Positions 17,357 to 26,839 of a stretch of 64,000 nucleotides of DNA are shown one piece after another. This stretch comes from Bradyrhizobium acaciae. Its GTDB lineage: Bacteria > Pseudomonadota > Alphaproteobacteria > Rhizobiales > Xanthobacteraceae. A model generated the notes under the pieces. It was not told the DNA's origin. It did not search any database and saw nothing but the letters and a program-made list of their open reading frames with translations. Positions within the stretch are counted from its first letter, which is position 1; every line of letters starts with the position of its first letter. The translations under genes and the position numbers were made by a program. Location: contig NZ_JACMYK010000001.1 of assembly GCF_020889785.1 (NCBI RefSeq), forward strand, positions 62,001 to 126,000, given 5' to 3'.

Positions 17357-17551
17357 ATGATCAACGGAGAGCGGCGTACAACGACAGCTACGGAGCGCGA
17401 AGCCCACAAGATATTCAAAGCGGTCAAGGCGAAGGAAGCCATGACTGATTACGCCAAAGAGCAAAAAGCGCTCCACGATAATCGAGAGCGCCTAAAGGCA
17501 GAGCGGCTGGCGCGGGAAGCTGAAGCGGCCAACCGCACAAAAGCAGGTTGA
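17357..17551 (+). CDS. Small coiled-coil protein, shorter paralogue of the gene at 18672
   Basis: A 64-residue helical, Lys/Glu/Ala-rich protein. A GGGAGG site precedes MINGERR, and the body (EREAHKIFKAVKAKEAM; YAKEQKALHDNRERLKAERLAREA) matches the first 60 residues of the protein at 18672-19016 closely. That copy has 50 further residues. This one is probably a truncated duplicate, though still open and with a good ribosome binding site. Confidence 0.6.
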   Translation: MINGERRTTTATEREAHKIFKAVKAKEAMTDYAKEQKALHDNRERLKAERLAREAEAANRTKAG

Positions 17552-17605
17552 GCGCCCATCTGGGACGTTCAGGATCAAGTTTTTGGCCTCTCCGTGGAGG
17601 GCGAC

Positions 17606-17860
17606 ATGGCCCTGCACTTCCGCCAAGTCGATGCTGAACTAGAGATATGGATCGCGAGCAGCGACGACTATTCATTCGTCATCAGCAACGAGAGCCAGAC
17701 CGGACCCGGCTTGCATGGAGATCCGGGTTTTGTTGCATCATATCGCCCCGACTTCCTAAATATGCCAGCGGCTCAAGTATCGGGATCGCCCTTCAGCACG
17801 TTCGCTGAAGCCGAGCGGGCCTGCAATGCGTTCTTGAATCGCCTCATTATCAAAGGATGA
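17606..17860 (+). CDS. Small hypothetical protein with a decayed copy at 49128
   Basis: An 84-residue acidic protein beginning MALHFRQVDAELEIWIASSDDYSFVI (given in part), with a GGAGGG site 4 nt upstream. It contains GLHGDPGFVASYRP and ends in a helix (FAEAERACNAFLNRLIIKG). The fold looks like a small alpha/beta domain and is unnamed to me. The same gene is present in broken form at 49128-49379, showing a duplicated or dispersed small module. Confidence 0.6.
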   Translation: MALHFRQVDAELEIWIASSDDYSFVISNESQTGPGLHGDPGFVASYRPDFLNMPAAQVSGSPFSTFAEAERACNAFLNRLIIKG

Positions 17861-17988
17861 TAGCCTCCCGTCCGCGACGACTGCGTTGTTCGGCTCATGG
17901 TGCAGAGCCTGGCTTAGACAACCGAAACTTTGCCTTTGCCCTCGAATCCTGGTTGATTCAGACTCTCGGAAGTAACCGGGAGACGACG

Positions 17989-18123
17989 ATGGCAACCATC
18001 GGAACCGTGGCTTGTCTCGCAGCAGGTGGCATAGCGATACTTGCCAGAGCGCGTTTTAAAGCGCGCGCATTCTACCGACAGCAGATGACCGCCAACGCTA
18101 TGCGCTCAATGGGCAGCGATTGA
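17989..18123 (+). CDS. Very small membrane protein
   Basis: A 44-residue protein with a single hydrophobic segment (TIGTVACLAAGGIAILA) and a basic tail (FKARAFYRQQMTANAMRS). A GGGAGACGACG ribosome binding site precedes the ATG. The frame is open upstream to 17857, but the better Shine-Dalgarno supports this start. Function is unknown. Confidence 0.45.
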   Translation: MATIGTVACLAAGGIAILARARFKARAFYRQQMTANAMRSMGSD

Positions 18124-18200
18124 TTTGACCGGCTCAGGAACTTGCTAGCTTCTGCGCGGTTCTAAAGCCGTCGTACTTTGACGAATTTAGGATTGATCAG

Positions 18201-18479
18201 ATGACCCGGCTGCTAGCCGTTCTGGCTTTTTGCACACTCTGCATTATTCCAAACGCTGCATCGGCACAGCATTCAAAGCTACAGCTCAATCATGCTTCCG
18301 ATTTCAGCTCCCGTCGGCGCTGCGCCTGCGGCACATCGTGGCACAGATCTGTTCACACCGTTCGATATAGGCACTATCGGCTGCTGAGATCGGCATATCT
18401 GATCGGTTATGATCCCCTGCCATATCGCTTCGGCTCCACGTTCGTTTTCGAGCCGCCATATCGCTATTACCGTTGGTGA
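18201..18479 (+). CDS. Small exported protein, Tyr/Arg-rich
   Basis: A 92-residue protein with a signal peptide (MTRLLAVLAFCTLCIIPNA, cleavage at ASA). The mature part has CACG and an aromatic C-terminus (YDPLPYRFGSTFVFEPPYRYYRW). It belongs by style with the other small periplasmic proteins of this region. No family is recognised. Confidence 0.55.
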   Translation: MTRLLAVLAFCTLCIIPNAASAQHSKLQLNHASDFSSRRRCACGTSWHRSVHTVRYRHYRLLRSAYLIGYDPLPYRFGSTFVFEPPYRYYRW

Positions 18480-18671
18480 ACGGCGGGTATGCGATGAGCT
18501 GGATTAAGGCGCAGCATTTGCTTTCCATGCGCTTGCCGGAAACAAATGATAGACAACGTTCTGCGTTCGATGGGGCAACTAATGCCCCGTTCGCATCCTT
18601 GGCGGCTCGGTTAGGATCGAAATCTAGCGCGATGAGTTGATCACCATTGAGCCTGAAAAGGACGTTTAGCA

Positions 18672-19016
18672 ATGATCAACGATCGAGAGCGGAGGATTGC
18701 ACCGACAGGTGCGGAAAGAGAAGCCCGCAAGCTATTCAGAGCGACGGAAGCAAAGGAGGCCTTGAGCGATTACGCTAAAGCGCAAAAGGCCTTCCATGAG
18801 AACCGCGAAAGACTGAAGGCAGAGCGCTTGGCCCGGGAAGCAAGTGCGGAGACCGACGAACGGGTGAGTAAACTCGCCGAATGCGCGAGAGAGGCGCGCC
18901 ACCAAGCCACCCTTTTACCGGCGGGTCCTGTTCGGGATGCATTGCTCAGAAAGGCCGAGCAGTACGAAGCGCAGATGCCGAACGACCCCACGTACACGAC
19001 TATTGAGCCGCGCTAA
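18672..19016 (+). CDS. Small coiled-coil protein, full-length paralogue
   Basis: A 114-residue protein, almost entirely helical and charged: EREARKLFRATEAKEAL, FHENRERLKAERLAREAS and a C-terminal RKAEQYEAQM helix. The first 60 residues align with the 64-residue product of 17357-17551, so the two are paralogues 1.3 kb apart. The extra C-terminal half (LLPAGPVRDALLRKAEQYE) resembles the short helical proteins I recall from rhizobia. Function is unknown. Confidence 0.6.
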   Translation: MINDRERRIAPTGAEREARKLFRATEAKEALSDYAKAQKAFHENRERLKAERLAREASAETDERVSKLAECAREARHQATLLPAGPVRDALLRKAEQYEAQMPNDPTYTTIEPR

Positions 19017-19226
19017 GGATCTGACGCCGTCCTGGGGGTGCGCTCAAATGGGCAACTGGACCCGCGTGTGCTACCTACGTCGGCGGCCTGCGATCCGTCG
19101 GTTGAGTTCGAGCGCATGGTGGGGTTAGCTTGACTCGGTGTCCATCAAACCGGCAGCAGCTCAGACAGCCACCAGGCATTGGAAAAGGCCAAGGCCTTCA
19201 CGCGCGCATGGCGGGGGAGAGACCCA

Positions 19227-19429
19227 ATGGCTAAGATCGAGATCTATAGCGGCCGCTACGAGCGCGAGCATGGCCCCCGGGCGGCCACCGCCTCTGGCAC
19301 TTCACCTTGGTCTCCGAGACCGGGGCCCTGCTCTACGAGCTAAAGCTCAATGAGCGGCTAATCTACCCAGCAGCGCTGGAGAGGGCTCGCGCCACCGCCG
19401 AACAGCGCAAGGCAATCGTGGAGCCGTAA
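19227..19429 (+). pseudogene. Small gene, frameshifted; copy at 27140
   Basis: The start MAKIEIYSGRYEREHG is followed, after a one-base shift, by LWHFTLVSETGALLYELKLNERLIYPAALERARAT (given in part) and a stop at 19429. A second decayed copy with the same order of motifs lies at 27140-27353. DNA similarity continues about 140 bp past both stops, so a segment rather than only the gene was duplicated. No family is known to me. Confidence 0.6.
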
Positions 19430-19546
19430 GTCCGACAGAGCGGCAACGCTGAAAAATGGGCCATTGGATAGGAACGATCCATAGCCGGGAAAATTAGGCA
19501 ATCGGGTGAAGGCACACACGGTCCTGCCCCGACCGCCCTCACCGTC

Positions 19547-19580
19547 AGTCCCAGCGCTCTTTCCCCGGAGCGCTGGGACT
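19547..19580 (+). terminator. 13-bp hairpin
   Basis: AGTCCCAGCGCTC at 19547-19559 pairs perfectly with GAGCGCTGGGACT at 19568-19580 around 8 nt. No T-run follows, so it may act as a terminator or be a repeat element. Confidence 0.5.
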
Positions 19581-19673
19581 TATCACGAATAGGACTTAGC
19601 GCGAATAGAAAGGGTGCTCGGGAAGGAAGCTATATCATTTCGATTTTAGCGAAGTGATAGCAAGGAAGGGATC

Positions 19674-19907
19674 ATGGCGCGCTTATTGTTCGGTATCAAC
19701 TTGATTTTAGTTGTTTTGACTGCAGCTAGGGACGCCGGTGCGTGCGGCGTTGGCTGTCATACGTCGGCCTTTGGCGCGTGCGTGCGTGATGGCTGGCAAG
19801 AAGCTCGACCAGTTCGAAATGAATGTCCGGCTACTTCCCGACCCACTCCGCCCTGCGGCCAGTACTATCGATGGGCGCGGCACTCGGTTGCTTGCATTCC
19901 GCGCTAA
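19674..19907 (+). CDS. Small exported Cys-rich protein
   Basis: A 77-residue protein with an AAGGAAGGGATC ribosome binding site and a signal peptide (RLLFGINLILVVLTA). The mature part has six Cys in the pattern ACGVGCHTSAFGACVRDGW, then NECPA, PPCG and a final ACIPR. The even number fits three disulfides. I recall related short exported Cys-rich proteins in rhizobia. Nothing around it hints at a role, and an antimicrobial or stress role would be speculation. Confidence 0.6.
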   Translation: MARLLFGINLILVVLTAARDAGACGVGCHTSAFGACVRDGWQEARPVRNECPATSRPTPPCGQYYRWARHSVACIPR

Positions 19908-20066
19908 ATCGAGTCGACAATGGCAGGAATACAGCAATCTCGGGCGAACGGCTTACCATGACGCGTCCACTTCTCCACAGCCACGACAAGCTGTACCCGC
20001 GTCCTGTTCCGCGCTTCAACCCATTGATTATTTGCGCGGCCACCCTCGTTCTGCTCTGTAGTCGGG

Positions 20067-20481
20067 ATGGGCTCGAAATCTCGGGAAGACATGTTCGGCG
20101 CAACTGTCCAGGCATCTGGCCGAGCGGTCGAAGGAAGCACGGCTAGATGCTGATGCTCTGGCCCGTCAGGCTTGGAACGCCCGCATGCTCGCCTTCCAAG
20201 GTCCGGCTCAGCCCTCTCCCGCTCTCGGTGACGCCTTGAACGCCGGCTACCACTACCTCGAGGTCAAGTGCCTCGGCTGTGATACTCACCAGACGGTGGC
20301 GCTGGATATCACTCGGCGGCCAAAGTGGACGCCTATCCACGAGCTCGAGCGCTATATGCGGTGCAAGGGGTGCTCACGCCGAGTTGGTCACCCCTTCAAG
20401 CGCAGCCACCTGGTGGCATCGCGGACGAACAAGATCTCGGCCATGAACCCGGCATCGAGCTGGTGGCCGGGAGAACGATGA
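20067..20481 (+). pseudogene. Zinc-ribbon type small protein, probable 5' frameshift
   Basis: The intact part from about 20140 reads ARLDADALARQAWNARMLAFQG, ALNAGYHYLEVKCLGCDTHQTV, then ITRRPKWTPIHELERYMRCKGC and ends ASSWWPGER. The paired CLGC and CKGC motifs predict one bound zinc. The usual start (MGSKSREDMFGATV) lies at 20067 in another frame, so an indel near 20105 splits the gene. A shorter version from the Met at 20185 is still open for 98 residues and might be functional. This family is common in rhizobia without a known role. Confidence 0.55.
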
Positions 20482-20486
20482 CAGCC

Positions 20487-20687
20487 CTAACGCTCGTCCC
20501 GCATATATGGACTTCGCTGGGAGACGAGTCTGAAGTCTTGATCCGCTATCGTCTGTGCCCCATGCATGTGCGGCACGTTCACCGGATTGCCCCACAAGGT
20601 CCAAGCAATAGCACCAGTGGCAAGTATTCCGCTGCAGATAGCCAAAAGGTCCTGCCTCACTGCGCGTCTCCGTATACGATCGGTCAT
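20487..20687 (-). CDS. Small membrane protein
   Basis: A 66-residue protein with a basic N-terminus (MTDRIRRRAVRQD), one membrane segment (LLAICSGILATGAIAWTLWG) and a polar tail. It is convergent with the zinc-ribbon gene. No family is known. The Arg-rich start followed by one helix is a plausible inner-membrane topology. Confidence 0.45.
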   Translation of the reverse strand: MTDRIRRRAVRQDLLAICSGILATGAIAWTLWGNPVNVPHMHGAQTIADQDFRLVSQRSPYMRDER

Positions 20688-21369
20688 CTTGAAGCATAAA
20701 TCAGGCCACGCCCAACGAGCACGGAAGAGCGGGGGAATATCGATAGATCCCCAATTTCGGCACCGCGCAGTTGCTCAAATCCGCGGCCGGGTTGCCTAGC
20801 AAATCACCTTGCTAAGGTTGCCCCATAGTACTGTGATGCGGGTGGGTCCTTGGGAGCGACACCGGGATATATCTCGCCTCGCGCCATCTTTACCAGGCCC
20901 CCGTCGGTTCCAGACCCGTCGGAGGTATCGGTTCGGAAGACCCGGCCTCGCGCGCTGTGAACATCGTCGGATTGGCATCTTCGGCGCGGAGGCATCGGCG
21001 CGCAGAGGCCACATTCCAACTCCCGCAGTCGGGGGCTGTGACACGGGAGCAATAGACGACTTCCGGCGTTGCCACGTGTTCCTGGACAGTGGTGCCGATG
21101 ACCTCCCCAAAACCAGCCGAGGACAAAGAATATGTTTGCCCGATTTGCACGAGATCGCGCTTACAGTCTCCAGCGCGTGGATTCAGTTCGTGGCCCGCTC
21201 GATATCTGACCTTACCTGCCCCAATGGGCATCGGCTAAGGATCACGCCCGACGGTAAGGCCGCAGTCCCCGCCATATAACCTCCGCGTCTGGCACAGACC
21301 CTGCAATTTCAGCTGCACAAGGAATTTCAGCGTCCCCGATTTATCGGGCGCAGTCGTTTTAGGCCGGCG
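20688..21369. other. Gene-poor stretch
   Basis: Frames on both strands are open (20809-21279 plus, 20796-21110 minus) but overlap each other. Both are rich in Arg, Pro and Ser, and neither resembles a protein I know. A short CPICTRS stretch near 21130 hints at a lost zinc-ribbon gene. Confidence 0.35.
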
Positions 21370-21612
21370 TCATTCGAGCGGCAGAGAAAACGTCGGCAGC
21401 GACTTGTTGCCCTGCTCGCAACCCGTTCGACCCTTGGGCGGCAGAGTCGGTGAGGCATCTGCGGCAGTCCCGCTCATGAATTGGGTCAGATTGACGCCCG
21501 ATGACCACTCGGCATAACCAACGACCGCAAAGGCAGCCGCTGCCGCGATGACAAAACTGAGCACTGAAGCGGCGGCTGTTGCCGACAAGCTTTGGCTGCT
21601 GAAAAACGGCAT
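21370..21612 (-). CDS. Small membrane-anchored protein with a decayed copy at 48732
   Basis: An 80-residue protein read from MPFFSSQSLSATAAAS. It has one long hydrophobic segment (VLSFVIAAAAAFAVVGYAEW) and a polar tail ending GRTGCEQGNKSLPTFSLPLE. A second copy at 48732-48980 shares the tail and layout but has a stop in place of the Trp after the membrane segment. The flanking DNA past the start is also similar. The topology suggests a C-terminal periplasmic tail. Function is unknown. Confidence 0.55.
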   Translation of the reverse strand: MPFFSSQSLSATAAASVLSFVIAAAAAFAVVGYAEWSSGVNLTQFMSGTAADASPTLPPKGRTGCEQGNKSLPTFSLPLE

Positions 21613-21853
21613 CACGATTCTCCGACACCGAGAGCTGCCACCCGCCTCTACGTTAGATCAACTCGCGATGATCGAGTGTGAACGGCATCACATTTCACGC
21701 GCACTTGACTCTCATCGGCCTGTGGCATCGGTCGTGCAGCACGCTTGCGGCTGGCGGCGTCTGTTCGTGGGACTGGCCGGGCACTTAGGACCTATTGGGC
21801 AGGTTGTACGTTATGGCGCAGTACCGGGGCAGGCCAAGACCGGAGGTCGGGTC

Positions 21854-22030
21854 ATGTCTACTGTCCCTCTGGACATTGAAAGAAAATGCGAACAGCGGTG
21901 GGCAGCCAGGCGTAAGCAGCCGGTTCTAGCAGGAGCACGGCACGGGCCCGAAAGCCCGAATGAACAGCCCGCCGGACTCATAAAGGCTGAGCAAGAAGCG
22001 GCTGATTTGAACCCTCAGCCCGCGCAGTGA
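21854..22030 (+). CDS. Small hypothetical protein
   Basis: A 58-residue basic protein starting MSTVPLDIERKCEQRWAARR, followed by a Pro/Glu/Ala-rich polar tail. I recall short rhizobial proteins with this same start. The frame is open upstream to 21548, but that part is antisense to the 21370-21612 gene. A hairpin follows 25 bp downstream. Confidence 0.55.
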   Translation: MSTVPLDIERKCEQRWAARRKQPVLAGARHGPESPNEQPAGLIKAEQEAADLNPQPAQ

Positions 22031-22054
22031 GCGCGGGACCGAATATTGCGAAAG

Positions 22055-22079
22055 GCCCGCCGGGTGTGAACCGGCGGGC
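22055..22079 (+). terminator. 9-bp GC hairpin
   Basis: GCCCGCCGG at 22055-22063 pairs with CCGGCGGGC at 22071-22079 around a 7-nt loop. There is no T-run. It probably marks the end of the 21854-22030 transcript. Confidence 0.5.
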
Positions 22080-22248
22080 TCGCTCCCCGCTACAGTTCGT
22101 CAGCCTGCTGACAGATTCTCCGCCGAAGGGATCGGCGCCGAGCACCGACCGACGGAAATCCGCCCCTCACGAGTAATTATCCTAGATTGCGGTCCAAGAA
22201 TGAGGATCACGTAAGCTGTGGCTGTCTGAGCCAGAGGGGATCGATCTC

Positions 22249-22489
22249 TTGCAAGCCGACGCACCGACTTTCCGAGTTGGCGACAAAGTGCGCCTCAGTC
22301 AGCTCGGCGCCGACCGGATCAGGAAGGCTCCTTTCCAAGACGGGACGCGTGGTGGGCGCCGGCAAGGCGAGCAAGCTGGCATTCCGGGTGTTGTTTGACG
22401 GAATGAAGTCTCCGGTTAGCCTGCATCAAAGTTACCTCGAGTTGGACGACGCAAAGTCATGGCACGCTGTCAGCCAAACTGACGATTGA
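22249..22489 (+). pseudogene. Small KOW/SH3-like protein gene, frameshifted
   Basis: From the TTG at 22249 the frame reads TFRVGDKVRLSQLGADRIRK. It then breaks at the T-run near 22332 and continues in the next frame as SKTGRVVGAGKASKLAFRVLFDG, ending SLHQSYLELDD. The VGDKVRLS and TGxVVG strands with FRVLFDG are typical of a small SH3-like barrel seen in rhizobia. One extra T explains the break. Confidence 0.6.
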
Positions 22490-23373
22490 CCCATTATTGG
22501 TAATCGCCGTCCGACCGATTTCTAGCGGCCCTCACTCCGCGCGCGATGATCGAGCCTTGCCCTGGCGTCGCAAGCCCCGCTCAATTCTCCGCTACCGGTA
22601 CAGCCCCGTCGATCACAACGCCGGCTTCAAGACAGTGCTGGTCTTTTGCGACCCCGGTCGCGCCACGATCCGGCCCGCGCGCGACCATGATGGCGGACCA
22701 GGGTCGGTACCAGCGCGAGGCCTACGTGGTCTCGGCCAAGTCCCCAGGCTACCCCAGGCCGAGGCCACGCCCTCTTCGGGGATGAAGGGACGCGGAACTG
22801 GAGTAAGCGATTTATGGCGGCCAACAAAGGCGTCCCTGCCAACGATTGGTCCAAATATCTATTCGGGCAACGGAGGCGGCCTGACAGGCGGTGAGCGCCT
22901 TCCGCGCAGTCAGGAGCGAGGCTTGTTGCTCGGCAAAAGGACGAGACCGGGGGCGCCATCGCGCACGGGAGATCGTGACGAGCATCATTTCCGTAAAACC
23001 ACGGGATTTCGCCCGTGCCCCCGACGCTGAGCGTTTGGTTTCGCGCTGTGACCGCCCGGCACCTAAACTGCGGGCATGCTGAAGCGAGGGCTGCTCGGGA
23101 TTCCGCTGGATGTGGCTCGCCAGTAGGCGGCAGACATCCAGGCCTGCGGTCCCCACCCGCCATGTTGAAATCGACACTGTGAAGAATTCCGGCAAAGACA
23201 GTCGGTTTTGCGGTGTCGAAGTCACGTAATCGCAGTTCAAGAACGTCTTCTTCCGTTCGAGCCGATGATTTCGCCGCATCTGATCAAGAGCCTCCCGTAA
23301 GCCGGTCGGCCAAAGTGGCGGATGCATTGAGATGGCGGATCGTTTATGAAAACGGAGAGGCGCTGCAGACCGT
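22490..23373. other. Gene-poor stretch before the cyclase gene
   Basis: Several overlapping frames are open on both strands (22497-23030 plus, 22627-23163 and 22812-23381 minus) but all have shadow-like composition. I see no homologous signature and no IS ends. Confidence 0.4.
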
Positions 23374-26300
23374 ATGCCCAAGCCGAACGGACCGAACGCG
23401 GGTTTTGTCGAGGGATGGCTGGAACAGCTAGGGCTGTCTGGCTACCTACAGGCGTTCCTCGACAACGACATAGACGCTGGCGATTTGGCGCATCTGACCT
23501 CGACCGATCTTGTCGAACTCGGCGTCACGTCAGTCGGCCATCGCCGCCGGCTGCTTGATGCGATCGCAAAGCTTGCCGTGGACGTGCAGCGGCCCGAGCC
23601 GAAAGAGAAGCCCGCCCCGCGCGCGCCCGCGCCGCGGCCGCTTTCCAAAGCTGAGCGGCGGCAGGTCACGACCATGTTCTGCGACCTCGTCGGCTACACC
23701 AGAATTTCCTCCGATTTCGACCCCGAGATCGTGCTGGAGCTCCTCACCAGTTACAAAGATGCCTGCGCCACGCTAATCGAGCGCTATGGCGGATACGTGC
23801 TGCGCTATGTCGGGGACGGCGTGCTCGCGACCTACGGATATCCGCGCGCGCGCGAGGACGACGCGGCACGCGCGGTCGCGACCGGGCTGATGCTCGCCGA
23901 GGAGATCGGCAAGCTGGTCATACCAAACGGAGAACAACTTCAGGTACGGATCGGCATCGCCACCGGACCGGTCGTGGTCGGCGACCTGGTCGGCCATGCC
24001 GCCATAGAGCGGGACTCGCTGGTTGGCGAAGCCCCCAACCTTGCCGCGCGGCTGCAAGGCGAAGCCGGGGCCGGCGAGGTGCTCATCGCGGAAACGACTG
24101 CAAAAATCATCGGCGGACAATTCCGTCTGGAGAACCTCGGCATGCGAAGCCTGAAGGGTTTCGAGGCGCCAGTCACGGCCTATCGTGTGATCGGGGAACA
24201 GCGGGGAGCGACCCGCTTCGACGCAGTGCACGGCGCGGTCAGCTTGCCCATGATCAGTCGCGAGCACGAGATCTCCCGACTGGTCGACTGTGCCGCCGCG
24301 GCCCTGCTCGGCCAGGGCCAGATCGTCGTGATCACCGGCGAGGCCGGCATTGGAAAGTCGCGCCTGATTGAGGAGATGCACCGCAGGCTCGAGATCAGAC
24401 CGGAACAGCGTGTGGTGTTGCAATGTTCACCGATCCACACCAACCGCCCGTTCCACCCGATCACCCATTATCTCGACTACGTGACGGGCGTGGAGGCGCC
24501 AGATGCCGATGTGCGCCAGCTCGACAAGCTCGACGCAATGCTGCGCGGGCTCGGCCAAGCGAGCCCCGAACGGCTGGCGCTAATCGCCGAACTGTTGCGG
24601 CGCGAGAGCAGCGACCGAAGGCTATTGCTGCGGCTTGCGCCCACAGAAATCAGGGAACGCACTATCGCGGCGCTGCTCGACATAGTCGAGGCGATCTCGC
24701 GCGAGAGTCCAATCATCGTCATCGAGGACGTGCACTGGGCGGATCCCTCGACCAACGAATGGCTGGAGCAGTTGGCCGGAATGATCCGCAACCTTCCGGT
24801 ATTGCTGGTCGCGACTATGCGCCCGGACGAGATACCGCAATGGGCGCGGCGTACTGGCGCGAGCATTCTACACCTGACGCGGCTACTGCCCGACGAGATC
24901 AGGCGGCTCGTCAATACCATCGCCACCGAGCGCAAGATGCCAACCAGTGTGATCGATGCAATTGTGGGGCGCTCGGACGGCATTCCGATCTTTGCTGAGG
25001 AATTGGCCCGCAGCCTGCGGGCGATTGGGGATGCCTGTCCCGGCGCGACGGATGCGACCGCGATCCCGGTGACCCTCAACGAAATCCTGCTGGCGCGGCT
25101 CGACCTGCTCGAAAATGGCCGTGAGACGGCGCAGCTTGCGGCGGCTATCGGGCGCGACATCCCGCTCGATTTGATGCTAGCGCTATCGCCCTTCGGCGAG
25201 GCCGCTATGCGGGAGAGCATCGAGGGACTGGTCGAAAGCGGTATCTTCGTCACGCGTCCCAGCGGCTTTGGCGATGTCGTCGATTTCCGCCACGCGCTGC
25301 TGCGCGACGCCGCCTATCATCTACTGCTGCGGCGCGACCGGTTGCTCGTCCACAAGCTGATTGCCAACACCATCGAGGCGCGATTTCCCGCAATCGTCGA
25401 CAGCATGCCGCACATGCTGGCGCACCAGTTCGCGGAAGCCGGGGACCATTCCGCCGCCATCATCTATCTGGAAAGGGCAGGGCGCGACGCCGCGCGTCGC
25501 TCGGCGGCGGTCGAGGCGGTCGCACATTTCACCGCTGCGCTGGAGCAGACCTCACGCCTGCCACCAGGAGGCGAACGTGACGTCCGAGAATTCGACTTGC
25601 GGCTTGCCATTCTGGGGCCACTGATCGCAGCACGTGGCTATGGCGCGGACGAGGTCGAGGGGCAGATCGCGCATGCTGTCGAGCTTTCGGCGCGCATCGG
25701 CGGCGGCGAACGCATCGTTCCGGCGCTGTTCCTGAACTGGATCGCCCGCTTCAACGAGACCGATGTTCGGTTCGAAGTGGCCCGCCAGATCATGCAAGTG
25801 GCGGCGTATGGCAGCGCCCTGGACAAACTGATCGCGCATCGCTGCATGGGCACGACTTTGCTGTTTCGTGGTGAGTTCGCCGCGGCGATTGCTCAGTTCG
25901 AGCTATTCCAGAAATTGTTCGTTCCTGAACGACACAACGAGGCGCTGAACAAGGTCGGCGCCACCGTCCATGCCGTCACTGTCAAGGTTGGGCTTGCCGA
26001 AGCCTGGACTATGCTCGGCGACATCGAACGAGCCGGCATCTGGCGCAAGGCTGCGCTCGACGATGCCAACGCGAGCGGCCACTACCAGACGATCTGCCAT
26101 ACCACCGCCTTCGCAGGCGGCCTGCTCGCCGCCTTGATGGAAGATGTCAACGATCTTGCCTTCCATGCCGCGCGGTTGCGCGACCTCACGCTGCAGCACG
26201 ACCTGCCCTACTGGCGGCCACACGCCGATCTGCTTGCAGGCATGGCTGACATTCATCGGGGATTTGTCGAAAAGGGCTTCCGTCTGGCGCAACACGGCAT

Positions 26301-26616
26301 GGAACGTATGGCCGCCGAGCGCTTGCCCTCGCTGTCTGCGTGGAGCGTGGTGTTTGCCGGCGGTTGCGTCAGGGCACACCGCCCCGAGGAAGGGCTCGCG
26401 ACACTGGCAGGTATCGCCGAGGAGATCGATATCGGCGAGCGCTGGACGGCTGGCGAGTTTCACCGGTTACGCGGCCTATTACGACTGCAATCCGGCGATA
26501 GCCCGGGTGGCCTTGAGGACCTCGCGGAAGCGCAGCGGATCGCCACTCAGCAAGGTTCGGCGCTGGTCGAGCGCCGCGTCAAGGCTGATCGCGAGCGGGT
26601 AGCCAAAGCGAGCTGA
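23374..26616 (+). CDS. Adenylate/guanylate cyclase fused to SAM domain, ATPase and TPR-like repeats
   Basis: A 1080-residue class III cyclase fusion. Residues 11-70 form a SAM domain (WLEQLGLSGYLQAFLDNDID). Residues 95-275 are the cyclase: metal Asp104 in TTMFCDLVGYT, second metal site in YVGDGVLATYG, and GEAPNLAARLQG. A large AAA/STAND ATPase follows, with Walker A GEAGIGKSR (Lys328) and Walker B IVIEDVHWAD near 450. The C-terminal 400 residues are helical TPR-like repeats. The design is common in Bradyrhizobium, where such proteins make cAMP in response to unknown signals. It stands alone in its region. Any link to the CRP-like sites near 48-56 kb is only a possibility. Confidence 0.9.
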   Translation: MPKPNGPNAGFVEGWLEQLGLSGYLQAFLDNDIDAGDLAHLTSTDLVELGVTSVGHRRRLLDAIAKLAVDVQRPEPKEKPAPRAPAPRPLSKAERRQVTTMFCDLVGYTRISSDFDPEIVLELLTSYKDACATLIERYGGYVLRYVGDGVLATYGYPRAREDDAARAVATGLMLAEEIGKLVIPNGEQLQVRIGIATGPVVVGDLVGHAAIERDSLVGEAPNLAARLQGEAGAGEVLIAETTAKIIGGQFRLENLGMRSLKGFEAPVTAYRVIGEQRGATRFDAVHGAVSLPMISREHEISRLVDCAAAALLGQGQIVVITGEAGIGKSRLIEEMHRRLEIRPEQRVVLQCSPIHTNRPFHPITHYLDYVTGVEAPDADVRQLDKLDAMLRGLGQASPERLALIAELLRRESSDRRLLLRLAPTEIRERTIAALLDIVEAISRESPIIVIEDVHWADPSTNEWLEQLAGMIRNLPVLLVATMRPDEIPQWARRTGASILHLTRLLPDEIRRLVNTIATERKMPTSVIDAIVGRSDGIPIFAEELARSLRAIGDACPGATDATAIPVTLNEILLARLDLLENGRETAQLAAAIGRDIPLDLMLALSPFGEAAMRESIEGLVESGIFVTRPSGFGDVVDFRHALLRDAAYHLLLRRDRLLVHKLIANTIEARFPAIVDSMPHMLAHQFAEAGDHSAAIIYLERAGRDAARRSAAVEAVAHFTAALEQTSRLPPGGERDVREFDLRLAILGPLIAARGYGADEVEGQIAHAVELSARIGGGERIVPALFLNWIARFNETDVRFEVARQIMQVAAYGSALDKLIAHRCMGTTLLFRGEFAAAIAQFELFQKLFVPERHNEALNKVGATVHAVTVKVGLAEAWTMLGDIERAGIWRKAALDDANASGHYQTICHTTAFAGGLLAALMEDVNDLAFHAARLRDLTLQHDLPYWRPHADLLAGMADIHRGFVEKGFRLAQHGMERMAAERLPSLSAWSVVFAGGCVRAHRPEEGLATLAGIAEEIDIGERWTAGEFHRLRGLLRLQSGDSPGGLEDLAEAQRIATQQGSALVERRVKADRERVAKAS

Positions 26617-26839
26617 ACCTTTACCGCAACTGGTGCACCGCGTCCTTGGCGGCGCGGGGTTGCTGATTGGCGGATCGAGAAGCTAAGGGAAACGCTGCTG
26701 CACGTCGAGCCCGAACTTGCGTCGCGCTCCATACCTGCCCTACCCTTGATCGCGGCATCAGCACGGTGAACGCACTCAATGGCTCGTCATTCGAAGTGCT
26801 GTGCGAATTAGTGGAAACACAATTGCCCACGACGCGGAG

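Noticed and set aside
20809..21279. A 156-residue plus-strand frame
   Set aside because: It overlaps a minus-strand frame of similar quality, and neither has recognisable motifs.
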